Source: Geomobilibacter sp964432205
GTDB lineage: Bacteria > Desulfobacterota > Desulfuromonadia > Geobacterales > DSM-12255
Assembly (NCBI GenBank): GCA_964432205.1
Contig: CAYSMK010000013.1
Span: 78,141 to 142,140, forward strand
DNA: 64,000 nt
Reading direction: 5' to 3'
The number at the start of each line of letters is the position of its first letter. Position 1 is the stretch's first letter. A program made the position numbers and the translations under genes. The notes under the pieces are model-generated. The model ran no database searches and was not told the DNA's origin. It saw only the letters and a list, made by a program, of their open reading frames with translations. Positions 8,384 through 16,600 of this stretch are shown one piece after another.

Positions 8384-10620
8384 GGTTCCTTTCCGATCCT
8401 GGTGGCCAGTTTCTCCCGCTGACGGACACGGGCTGCATCCAGCAACATTCTGCCGGCCCAGCGGTAGACATTGAAGTCGCGCACCAGTGCCCGCATGCTG
8501 AGCATCCGCTCACGCTGTTCGAAGTCCGGCATGGTGAGGGCTTGAAACAGGGCCGCAGCGGTCTGTTCGATATGATAAGGATTGACGATCAGCGCCTCGT
8601 GCAGTTCGTGCGCCGCACCGGTGAACTGGCTCAGGACGAGCACTCCCTGCTCGTCATCGCGTGAAGCAACAAACTCCTTTGCCACCAGATTCATCCCGTC
8701 GTGGAGGCTGGTCACCATGCAGACATCGGCGGCCCGGTAGTAACGGTTTACCTCTTCAGGTTCGTGGTGTTCGGACTTGAGGCAGATCGGCTGCCAGTTT
8801 CCGATCGAGAAGCGCTGGTTGATGCGAATGGCCAGGTTGCGTACCTGTGCTTCGAATGCCTGGTAATCGTCAAGGGCCGAGCGGGTCGGCGCGGCAATCT
8901 GGATAAAGGTAAAATGTCCAACCATCTCCGGGTGCAGTTCCAGCAGCTTTTCAACGGCCCGGAACCGCTCAAGAATCCCCTTGGTGTAATCCTGACGGTC
9001 CACACCGAGTCCTATCCTGTGGTCCGGCAAGAGCCCCAAAGCCTTGCGTACCTCCGCCCGGCACTGCTCAACGGGCGGCTGCGTGTCCTGCCAGGGGGGG
9101 GGCCACTGGATCGAGATCGGGTAGCTTTCCACCAGCGTCAGTTTGCCGCGACGGGAAATTGTGGATGATTCGTGCTCGATACGGGTCTCCAGGTAGCGGT
9201 CAACGGTTTCGAGAAAATTCTTGCAATGGAAAGGGGTATGAAAGCCGAGAATCGTACTGCCGAGCATCCCCTGCAGCAGCTCTTCCCGCCAGGGACAGAT
9301 GCCGAATGATTCCGGGTTGGGCCAGGGGATGTGCCAGAACGTGATGATGGTTGCCTTGGGGAGCGCCTTGCGGATCATCCCGGGCAGTAGCGCAAAGTGG
9401 TAGTCCTGAACAAGCACGACCGGATCGTCACTGTCTGCCTCCTTGACCACCGCGTCGGCAAAGCGTTGGTTGATGGCCATATACTGCAGCCAGTCGCTGG
9501 AGCGGAATATCGGGCGAACATGGGCGATATGGCAGAGGGGCCACAGTCCCTCATTGGCAAAGCCGTAATAATAACCGTTTTCTTCTTCCTTGGTGAGCCA
9601 GATGCGCCGCAGCGTGTACTCGGGATGTTCCGGGGGGACCTGCACCCGGTCTTGCTGATCCGCGGTATCCCGGTCTGCGGAGCCGCTGCCGTGGGCGATC
9701 CAGGTGCCGGAGCAGGCCCGCATGACCGGTTCGACGGCAGTCACCAGACCGCTGGCAGGGCGATTGATCTCTATCCGCTCCTCTTTTCTGATATGGATAT
9801 ACGGTTCCCGGTTGGAAACAACGATGATCCGCTCGCCGGTAAGCTGTTTATGCAGCAGTCTGCGCAGGGAATCGGGACTCCAGGTGATGGTGGCGTCATC
9901 GGCGAACCGCCGCTCGGAATCGAGTGCCCGCAGGAGTGTCCGCAGATCGCCCACGAGCGGCTGCAGCTCCGAAGCGACTGCCGGTTGGGAAAACGGTTTG
10001 AGGATGCCTTCGCCGCGCAGCATCGCCCGCACGCCGTCCATCCAGCCGCGCCAGCTCAGGTGGGCGACGAATACCGTGATGACGGAGGTGACCACGCCGA
10101 GCAGAGCAAAGAGCATGATGACGTATTTGCGGGTATCGGCGCTACGGCGCTCGACAAAGCTCATGTCGTGGACGAGGATCAGGGAGCCGCTCTCTACTCC
10201 CTCCTGCGCCATAGGGTGAGTGGCTACGTGGATCGCCCCCTGGGGGAGTTGATGAAGCGGGCTGGTCTCTTTGTCCGGCGATGAGGCCGAGGAACAGCCG
10301 AGACTTTCCGGGAAGGTAGGTGTCCGGTAGAGGAGCTTGCCTTCGCCATCACAGTAGCCCAGAGCGAGCAGTCGCTCGTCCTGGATGGCCCGGAGCAGAA
10401 GGGCATTGATCCTGGCCCTGTTCCCCTGCTGGAGAAGTTCTTCCAGCGGCTCATGCAGCGTATTGGCAATCAGGCGGGAGCGGATATCCATATCCCGGAC
10501 GGCCCAGCGCAGGGTAAGCTTGTCCACCAGCGGCACCACCGCATAGGCCAGCAGTGTCAATGCGACGACAAGTGGAAGGATGAAGCGCAGCGACAGACGA
10601 AGGGATCGGAAAGAAACCAT
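8380..10620 (-). CDS. otsA: Trehalose-6-phosphate synthase fused to an N-terminal membrane sensor-like region
   Basis: A 746-aa protein. Residues about 264-735 are a GT20 trehalose-6-phosphate synthase: RIIVVSNREPYIH at the start, VLVQDYHFALLPGMIRK, FWHIPWPNPE, and GVDRQDYTKGILERFRA carrying the Arg and Lys expected to hold the nucleotide-sugar phosphates. It should join UDP- or ADP-glucose to glucose 6-phosphate. The first 263 residues are not part of normal OtsA (about 470 aa). They comprise a transmembrane helix (12-32), a ~130-residue extracytoplasmic loop, a second helix (166-188) and a HAMP/linker-like helical stretch. This topology is that of membrane sensors such as histidine kinases. 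The start follows GGAGGAGCACTGAAC. It is coupled to otsB downstream. Direct control of synthesis by an envelope signal is inference. Confidence 0.93.
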   Translation of the reverse strand: MVSFRSLRLSLRFILPLVVALTLLAYAVVPLVDKLTLRWAVRDMDIRSRLIANTLHEPLEELLQQGNRARINALLLRAIQDERLLALGYCDGEGKLLYRTPTFPESLGCSSASSPDKETSPLHQLPQGAIHVATHPMAQEGVESGSLILVHDMSFVERRSADTRKYVIMLFALLGVVTSVITVFVAHLSWRGWMDGVRAMLRGEGILKPFSQPAVASELQPLVGDLRTLLRALDSERRFADDATITWSPDSLRRLLHKQLTGERIIVVSNREPYIHIRKEERIEINRPASGLVTAVEPVMRACSGTWIAHGSGSADRDTADQQDRVQVPPEHPEYTLRRIWLTKEEENGYYYGFANEGLWPLCHIAHVRPIFRSSDWLQYMAINQRFADAVVKEADSDDPVVLVQDYHFALLPGMIRKALPKATIITFWHIPWPNPESFGICPWREELLQGMLGSTILGFHTPFHCKNFLETVDRYLETRIEHESSTISRRGKLTLVESYPISIQWPPPWQDTQPPVEQCRAEVRKALGLLPDHRIGLGVDRQDYTKGILERFRAVEKLLELHPEMVGHFTFIQIAAPTRSALDDYQAFEAQVRNLAIRINQRFSIGNWQPICLKSEHHEPEEVNRYYRAADVCMVTSLHDGMNLVAKEFVASRDDEQGVLVLSQFTGAAHELHEALIVNPYHIEQTAAALFQALTMPDFEQRERMLSMRALVRDFNVYRWAGRMLLDAARVRQREKLATRIGKEP

Positions 10621-10622
10621 GT

Positions 10623-10781
10623 TCAGTGCTCCTCCCGCCTGAAATGCCGGGTCCCTGGGGGCACCGTCAATGCGGGATGACAGGACAGGACAATTTCTGC
10701 TGCAGAAACAATAAGGGTTCCGACCCGGCAGTTGCCCATCACATCAAGTTCAAGGGAAATATTCATGCGCAGCTCTCTCAT
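10623..10781 (-). CDS. Possible small ORF between marR and otsA
   Basis: A 52-aa frame (61 aa if read from a TTG at 10808 that overlaps the marR stop). Its stop sits three bases before the otsA start, so it could couple translation from marR to otsA. It is weakly basic with a possible beta-rich core (CRVGTLIVSAAEIVLSC). No family is recognised and its own ribosome site is weak. It may be only leader sequence. Confidence 0.25.
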   Translation of the reverse strand: MRELRMNISLELDVMGNCRVGTLIVSAAEIVLSCHPALTVPPGTRHFRREEH

Positions 10782-10804
10782 GCCATTTGGTCCCTTGCGT
10801 TTGC

Positions 10805-11272
10805 TCAACCGTGCAGTGGCTGCGGGATGATCTGCTCTGCGTCAAGCATTCGCACCATCAGCTTCATTCCTTGTTCAACACAGGAAAACTGTTCGTCCGA
10901 CAGTGCATCCAGGCTCTTCATCAGCATACCCTGCGCAACTTCAGGGGCTTTTGCCGCCATTTCCTGTCCCGTCTCGGTAAGATGCAGATCCACCGCCCTC
11001 CGGTCTTCCTTTGAACGGGTTCGTGTTGCCAGCCCTTTCCCTTCCAGTCGGTCGAGAATTCCGACAACTGTCGCCGCACTCAAGTACATGTGGCGAGCGA
11101 GCTCGGAAACCCGCATGGGAGCGCCGTTGGCCAGGATCTTCAAAGCCCAGAGTTGGGGCCCCGTTAAGCCGGTCGATTGTTCGGCAGTTCGTGAATAATC
11201 GTTTATCGCCTGGAATACCCGCCTCAAATTATCGATGATCTCCGGGATAGTCTCACTTCTATCTTTCCCCAT
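10805..11272 (-). CDS. MarR-family transcriptional regulator
   Basis: A 155-aa winged-helix protein. It has LTGPQLWALKILANG, the recognition region MRVSELARHMYLSAATVVGILDRLEGKGLATR, and the wing SKEDRRAVDLHLTETG, the standard MarR arrangement including the Asp-Arg-Arg wing tip. It is upstream of otsA-otsB on the same strand and divergent from the Pal-lipoprotein/ClC operon across a 137-bp promoter region. It therefore probably controls itself, the trehalose genes and perhaps the divergent genes. The ligand is unknown. Confidence 0.88.
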   Translation of the reverse strand: MGKDRSETIPEIIDNLRRVFQAINDYSRTAEQSTGLTGPQLWALKILANGAPMRVSELARHMYLSAATVVGILDRLEGKGLATRTRSKEDRRAVDLHLTETGQEMAAKAPEVAQGMLMKSLDALSDEQFSCVEQGMKLMVRMLDAEQIIPQPLHG

Positions 11273-11291
11273 GACAACTCCAGAAATTAAC

Positions 11292-11320
11292 TTGACAAAA
11301 TAGTTGGTGATACAAATAAT
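11292..11320 (+). promoter_or_regulatory. Candidate sigma-70 promoter for pal/clc
   Basis: TTGACA at 11292-11297, a 17-bp spacer and AATAAT at 11315-11320, ending about 90 bp before the Pal start codon. It lies in the marR-pal divergent region, a likely place for MarR control. Confidence 0.55.
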
Positions 11321-11409
11321 TGGCCTTACGAATGATAGTAAAACCTCATCAACTCGTCAAGGTTTGATTTGGCAGTCAACATCGCTGGTTTCAAGTAAAG
11401 GAGGCACGA

Positions 11410-11991
11410 ATGAAGAACCATGGTGTACGTGTTTTTCTGATATTGGGTTGCATTATGTTCGTTGCCGGCGGTTGTGCCAAGAATGAAATAGTGAAGAAGG
11501 ATGAGCAGGTCTCGCCGGTTTCTACAGCCTCCAGATCGGTCAAAACTGAACCGGTAACCTCGGAATCTTCAAGTAAGCAGCCTAGGCACTCTTCGATCCA
11601 GGACAGCACCGTTCATGATACGTTGGAGCCAATTCCGAATGCGGGTGAGCTTAGGGCTGAACTGGAAAATATCTACTTCGATTTCGATGCGTACGTGCTA
11701 TCGCAAGACGCCCGCAACACTCTCCTGAAGCATGCCGACATGATGAAAAAGGATTCTTCCGTTGCCGTGCAGATAGAGGGGCATTGCGACGAACGCGGCT
11801 CGGACGAATACAATCTGGCCCTGGGCGAGAAACGGGCCAGGGCGGCCATGCAGTATATGGTGACGATGGGAATTCCCCCAAAGCGTTTGTCCGTCATCAG
11901 CTACGGCAGGGAAAAGCCCGCTGACGTGGGGCACGATGAGGCGTCCTGGGCCAGGAATCGCCGGGACGAGTTCGTGATCACGACAAAATAG
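11410..11991 (+). CDS. pal: Peptidoglycan-associated OmpA/Pal-type lipoprotein, copy 1
   Basis: A 193-aa lipoprotein. The signal peptide ends in the lipobox VAGGC (Cys at about residue 21), and a Ser/Thr-rich linker follows. The C-terminal OmpA domain (about 80-193) has IYFDFDAY, IEGHCDERGSDEYNLALGEKRA and NRRDEFVI, the residues that bind diaminopimelate in peptidoglycan. It is expected to be tethered to the outer membrane and to bind the wall. The start has a strong AAAGGAGGCACGA site. A clear paralogue lies at 30906-31499. Both begin their mature part with AK.EIV.KDE, so they share recent ancestry. Confidence 0.9.
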   Translation: MKNHGVRVFLILGCIMFVAGGCAKNEIVKKDEQVSPVSTASRSVKTEPVTSESSSKQPRHSSIQDSTVHDTLEPIPNAGELRAELENIYFDFDAYVLSQDARNTLLKHADMMKKDSSVAVQIEGHCDERGSDEYNLALGEKRARAAMQYMVTMGIPPKRLSVISYGREKPADVGHDEASWARNRRDEFVITTK

Positions 11992-12037
11992 TCTCACCAG
12001 GCCCTTTTTGCCCTTGTATGATTTCCATGGATATGTA

Positions 12038-13399
12038 ATGCAGAGAAAATTTGCCGAACAACTTACCCTTCTCGCCAGTGTCATCAAATGGACCTGTTAC
12101 GCCTCCATCGTCGGGGTTCTGGTCGGATTCGGCACCGCCGCCTTTCTCCGGACGCTCGCCTGGACATCGGACCAGTTTGCCAGATATCCGGATTATTATC
12201 TGTTGCTCCCGATAACCCTCGTCGTCTGCAGCACCCTGGTCTCCTGGCTGGCTCCCGATGCGGCCGGACACGGGACCGAAAAGGTCATCGAGGCGGTCCA
12301 CCAGCGGATGGGCAAGATCCCGCTCATGGTCGTACCGGTAAAGTTGGTTGCCACCGTCATCACCCTTGCCGGAGGTGGGTCGGCAGGCAAGGAGGGGCCC
12401 TGCGCCCAGATCGGCGCCGGGCTTGCTTCGGCATTCGGCGGGCTTCTGAGGCTGGAAGACGTTGACCGGCGCAAACTGGTCATTTGCGGAATCAGCGCAG
12501 GATTTGCCACGGTTTTCGGCACACCGATAGCTGGCGCCCTCTTCGGTGTCGAGGTGCTGGTTCTGGGACAGGTGATGTATGACGTCCTCTTTCCCTCGTT
12601 CGTTGCCGGCATCATCGGCTTTCACGTGGCCTCCCAACTCGGGGTAAACTACCCCCACCTGACTACGAAAATTATTCCCCATCTGACAAGTTGGAGTTTT
12701 GCGGAAATGCTCATGCTCGGGGTCTGGTGCGGCTTGATAGCGCTGATATTTATCGAGCTCATGCAGTTGAGCAACCGCCTGTTTGCACGCCTTCCCTGGC
12801 CTTCGGCCGCAAAAGCGCTTCTGGGTGGCGGACTGCTGGTGGTCATCGGCAAGGTCTTCTCGACCCGCTATCTGGGTCTGGGACTCGACTCGATCGAGGC
12901 GGGGTTGAACGGCGAAGTTTTGCCGGCCGGTGCGTCCCTTATGAAAGCATTTGCCACGGCCATAACCCTTGGCTGCGGCGGCAGTGGCGGGGTCGTTACC
13001 CCGATATTCTTCATCGGCACCGCTGCCGGTAACCTGTTTGCGACCCTTTTTCATGAACCGCTGGTCGCGACTTTTTCCGCAATCGGCATGGTGGCGCTGC
13101 TGGCGGGAGCGGCAAACACGCCGATTGCGGCATCCGTCATGGCCATGGAACTGTTCGGGGCCGGCATTGCCCCTCATGCCGCCGTTGCCTGTATGGTCAG
13201 CTTTCTGATCGTCGGCTATCGCAGTATCTATCCGAGCCAGGTCCTGGGCATGCAGAAAAGCACTTCGTTGAAAGTAGAGACCGGCAAGCCGCTCGCCGAA
13301 TTCGATCATGCCGTGATCGATCACAGGGGTACATCGCTCTTGGGCCTCATGTTCAGGGGGACGAAGCGCATGCGCTCCGATAGGGAGGTGGATGATTGA
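12038..13399 (+). CDS. ClC-family chloride channel/transporter
   Basis: A polytopic protein of 453 aa from the ATG at 12038; an in-frame TTG at 12008 is an alternative start. The ClC filter motifs are recognisable: AAGHGTEKV for the first, GGGSAGKEGPCAQIG for the second, with the gating glutamate of G(K/R)EGP retained, and GGSGGVVTPIFFIGTAAGN for the third. A retained gating glutamate is common to H+/Cl- antiporters and gated channels, so the transport mode cannot be decided. The C-terminal ~50 residues are hydrophilic, without CBS domains. It lies 46 bp downstream of pal and is probably cotranscribed. Its neighbours suggest a role in volume or pH homeostasis. Confidence 0.9.
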   Translation: MQRKFAEQLTLLASVIKWTCYASIVGVLVGFGTAAFLRTLAWTSDQFARYPDYYLLLPITLVVCSTLVSWLAPDAAGHGTEKVIEAVHQRMGKIPLMVVPVKLVATVITLAGGGSAGKEGPCAQIGAGLASAFGGLLRLEDVDRRKLVICGISAGFATVFGTPIAGALFGVEVLVLGQVMYDVLFPSFVAGIIGFHVASQLGVNYPHLTTKIIPHLTSWSFAEMLMLGVWCGLIALIFIELMQLSNRLFARLPWPSAAKALLGGGLLVVIGKVFSTRYLGLGLDSIEAGLNGEVLPAGASLMKAFATAITLGCGGSGGVVTPIFFIGTAAGNLFATLFHEPLVATFSAIGMVALLAGAANTPIAASVMAMELFGAGIAPHAAVACMVSFLIVGYRSIYPSQVLGMQKSTSLKVETGKPLAEFDHAVIDHRGTSLLGLMFRGTKRMRSDREVDD

Positions 13400-13459
13400 G
13401 CGTGCGTGTCGATGGAAGGTCTGTTGATTTGTCCAACGTCTGACTTCAAGGAGAAGGTA

Positions 13460-14146
13460 ATGATCTTGAGAACTGCTATCTGTGCCGTTGTGTTGGCAGG
13501 GTGTACGGGCATGTTTGCCGGCTGTGCAACTACGGGTCGGAATGCTTCTTTGCGGTACAAGCCGGTCGTCGCTGCAGGGGGCGGGAGCGGAGTGGTCTTT
13601 CTGTCGTTGAATGGCAGTCCGTGGAGGGATCCCCAGGAAAGGAGGCCCTCCCGCCTCATGCGGAGACTGGAACAGGTGAGTTTCAGGCCGAGGAAGAAAA
13701 CAGCGGTTCCGCCAATGATCACGGTCGTCAATGTGAAAAGCGGCTACGGGAGAACCATTGCCAAGCGGGTGATGCCCGTATATTCCGGGGATCTCCTCGT
13801 TGATGCGCTGAAGCAGGAACTCAGTGCTGCAGGGTATACGGTCCTGTTGGTTGAGAAGTTACCGAAGAATGCGGGAACGGGGATCGACATCTCAAGTGTC
13901 TATGCAAATTTGGAACAGAATTCGGCGCTGTTGACCCTTGATGGAAGATGTCATCTGCAGATCAAGGTGGATATGTGGCGAAACGGTGCAAAGCATGCAT
14001 CGCATGAGTACGCAACAACCGTTTCCGATTATTCGATCGTAAATCAATCTCTGCTTCATGAGGAGCTCATGTTGAAGGCAGTACAAAACATCATGAGAAA
14101 GGCTGTGCCTGACATATACAAGGATTTTTCAACTTTACGGGCATAG
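13460..14146 (+). CDS. Predicted lipoprotein of unknown function
   Basis: A 228-aa protein from the ATG at 13460, which has an AAGGAGAAGGTA site; the longer frame from 13406 is unlikely. The signal peptide ends in the lipobox MFAGC, with a second Cys earlier (LAGC). The mature part has MITVVNVKSGYGRTIAKRVMPVYSGDLLVDALKQ, then LTLDGRCHLQIKVDMW, and no family I recognise. The pattern of a short conserved domain resembling curli-assembly or LPS-associated lipoproteins is only an impression. It follows clc by 60 bp on the same strand. Confidence 0.65.
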   Translation: MILRTAICAVVLAGCTGMFAGCATTGRNASLRYKPVVAAGGGSGVVFLSLNGSPWRDPQERRPSRLMRRLEQVSFRPRKKTAVPPMITVVNVKSGYGRTIAKRVMPVYSGDLLVDALKQELSAAGYTVLLVEKLPKNAGTGIDISSVYANLEQNSALLTLDGRCHLQIKVDMWRNGAKHASHEYATTVSDYSIVNQSLLHEELMLKAVQNIMRKAVPDIYKDFSTLRA

Positions 14147-14659
14147 TCATGAAATGTTTCCTGCTCCCGCATCTCTTATGCCCAGTCTGCCTTCCCGATG
14201 AATATCCGCTGGACCTTTCCGTAGACCGCGAAGTTGGGCGGTAGGGGCGATCTCTCGCTCAGTTTCGTCAGGACAGCATGCCGTCTAGCTCGGGAGCGGC
14301 ATTTGGCATTCTCACTCCCCCTTGGCTCTGTTTAACATTTAACGCATCGCCATCGAACCCACCCCTTTTCTTTTTCCATTTCTTTTTCCAGCAGCTCATC
14401 CTTCCTCCTGCATCAATCAATCCGTGCAGTTGCAGAATTAAACCGCCAATTGCCCCGTGGAGATCCCATGTTAGAATGTAGATATCGCTAATAATTTTGA
14501 GAATCTACAAATCCTCTGTGTGTTGTGTTCCATGACGGACAAGGCAACCAATCACCAAAGTTACCCTTTCTCAAAATGGCCGAACCGGCCCTCATTGCCG
14601 TGGCCGCGACGACCATCCTCGCATTCGTGCGGGGGACAGCGTATTCGGGAGGAAAAGGG
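14147..14659. other. Non-coding gap before treZ
   Basis: About 510 bp without a supported gene. A minus-strand frame ending at 14176 could encode a ~50-residue tail (LSERSPLPPNFAVYGKVQRI is the best-looking part), possibly a remnant, but it has no start or neighbour to support it. The last 130 bp can be read in the treZ frame from a GTG at 14525, but that extension is not treZ-like. A GGAGGAAAAGGG site directly precedes 14660. Confidence 0.5.
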
Positions 14660-16561
14660 ATGACACCGGAAAGTGATGTGGTGACACGGACCGAAGGAGC
14701 GTATCGGGGAGAGAACGCCTGGCGGCTCGACCTCGGCGCCACTCCGACTGAAGGTGGAGGGACATTCTTCAGGGTCTGGGCGCCGAAGGTGAAGAGTCTT
14801 TCCGTACGGATTCTTACAGGGAAGGAGGACAGGGTGGTCCGTCTCCCGGAAGAGGGCAACGGCTATTTCGCCGCAACTGTGAGCGGAGTCAGTGAAGGAA
14901 CGGGCTATTTCTACCTGCTCGATGACGGGACGGAGCGCCCCGATCCCGCCTCCCGCTTCCAGCCGGAGGGGGTCCACGGTCCGTCGCAGGTTGTGAACCC
15001 GGCCGGTTTTCCCTGGACCGACGGAGGCTGGCAGGGAATACCGCTTGACACGTACGTGATCTACGAGCTGCACGTGGGCACTTTCACGGAGGAGGGAACT
15101 TTCGAGGCGATCATCCCCCGCCTGGACTATCTGGTGGAACTCGGCGTCACGGCGGTGGAGCTGATGCCGGTGGGGCAGTTCCCCGGGGAGAGGAACTGGG
15201 GCTACGACGGCGTCTATCCCTATGCCCCGCAGAACAGCTACGGCGGGCCGGAGGGGCTCAAGAGGCTGATCGACGCCTGCCACGCCAGGGGGGTGGCGGT
15301 CATCCTCGACGTGCTTTACAACCACCTGGGGCCCGAGGGGAACTATCTCAACTGTTTCGGCCATTACTTCAGCGACCGGTACCGGACGCCGTGGGGGGAC
15401 GCGGTCAACTTCGACGGACCGTACAGCGACGGGGTTAGACACTATTTTATCAGCAACGCCCTGTACTGGGTTACGGAGTTTCACATCGATACTTTGCGAC
15501 TCGATGCCATCCACGGGATCTTCGATTTCAGTGCCCGCCATATCCTGCAGGAACTGTCCGAAGCGGTGCACGGGCAGGCACGGGTCCATGGCAGGGAACT
15601 GCATGTCATCGCCGAGAGCTCCCTCAATGACGTGCGGACCATCACCCCGCCAGAGTTCGGCGGTCACGGATTAGATGCCCAGTGGAACGACGATTTCCAC
15701 CATGCACTTCGCACGGTTCTGACCGGTGAACAGGACGGTTACTACGTCGATTTCGGGGATTTTTCCCAGCTCGTCAAGGCATTCCGCGAGGGCTTTGTCT
15801 ACTCCGGTCAGTACTCCCGCTACCGTAAAAGACGTCACGGCTGTTCCTCAACGCTCATCTCCCCGGCCAAGTTCGTGGTCTTTTCCCAGAATCACGACCA
15901 GGTGGGGAACCGGATGCGCGGCGACCGGCTCGCTCGGGCCGTGTCGCTTGAAAAGCTGAAGTTGGCGGCCGGCGCCGTTCTCCTCTCGCCGTATCTTCCC
16001 CTCCTGTTCATGGGAGAAGAGTACGGAGAAACCGCCCCGTTCCCTTACTTCGTGAGCCATGGCGATCCGGAACTGGTGGAAGCGGTGCGTCGGGGACGAA
16101 AGCAGGAATTTGCCTCCTTCGCCTGGCAGGGGGATATTCCCGACCCCCAGGCCGAGGAAACGTTCCTGGCGGCAAAGATCGATCCGGAGCTGCGTCACGA
16201 GGGGGTACACCGCACTCTGTTCTCTTTGTACCGTGAGCTCATCCGGCTGCGGAAGGAACTCAATCCTCTGCGAAAGTTCAGTCGAGAGGATATGGAGATA
16301 GTAGGGATCGAGCCGGAGAAGATCCTGGTAATGAGGAGATGGTCAGGCGGCGATGAAATCCTCTGCTTATTCAACCTCGACGACAGGCAACATAACGTCC
16401 CCGTTTCCGTACGCCATGGCTCCTGCCGAAAGGTCCTCGATTCGGCTGACGAAAAATGGGGAGGCGTCGGAGGCCGGGCGGCCGGGGAGCTGTTCGCCGG
16501 CACAGGGGATACCTTGGTGACGATGGCACCGTGGAGCTTTGTCCTCTACTCGACGGAATAA
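14660..16561 (+). CDS. treZ: Malto-oligosyltrehalose trehalohydrolase
   Basis: A 633-aa GH13 enzyme. The N-terminal carbohydrate-binding module (TFFRVWAPKVKSLSVRIL) is followed by the TIM barrel: VIYELHVGTFTEEGTF, ILDVLYNHLGPEGNYL, the nucleophile region DTLRLDAIHGIFD, the acid/base region HVIAESSLND, and VVFSQNHDQVGNR. It cleaves trehalose from the end of maltooligosyltrehalose made by TreY, so that trehalose is drawn from glycogen-like glucan. The ATG at 14660 is chosen for its GGAGG site and because it begins the family-typical sequence. treY follows after 39 bp. Confidence 0.95.
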   Translation: MTPESDVVTRTEGAYRGENAWRLDLGATPTEGGGTFFRVWAPKVKSLSVRILTGKEDRVVRLPEEGNGYFAATVSGVSEGTGYFYLLDDGTERPDPASRFQPEGVHGPSQVVNPAGFPWTDGGWQGIPLDTYVIYELHVGTFTEEGTFEAIIPRLDYLVELGVTAVELMPVGQFPGERNWGYDGVYPYAPQNSYGGPEGLKRLIDACHARGVAVILDVLYNHLGPEGNYLNCFGHYFSDRYRTPWGDAVNFDGPYSDGVRHYFISNALYWVTEFHIDTLRLDAIHGIFDFSARHILQELSEAVHGQARVHGRELHVIAESSLNDVRTITPPEFGGHGLDAQWNDDFHHALRTVLTGEQDGYYVDFGDFSQLVKAFREGFVYSGQYSRYRKRRHGCSSTLISPAKFVVFSQNHDQVGNRMRGDRLARAVSLEKLKLAAGAVLLSPYLPLLFMGEEYGETAPFPYFVSHGDPELVEAVRRGRKQEFASFAWQGDIPDPQAEETFLAAKIDPELRHEGVHRTLFSLYRELIRLRKELNPLRKFSREDMEIVGIEPEKILVMRRWSGGDEILCLFNLDDRQHNVPVSVRHGSCRKVLDSADEKWGGVGGRAAGELFAGTGDTLVTMAPWSFVLYSTE

Positions 16562-16600
16562 TGCACTGGAACGGATGAAGGCAGCCCGCCAGGAGGGAAG

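Noticed and set aside
14176..14340. Possible remnant gene on the minus strand before treZ
   Set aside because: A ~50-codon open end without start, ribosome site or recognised family; could be chance.
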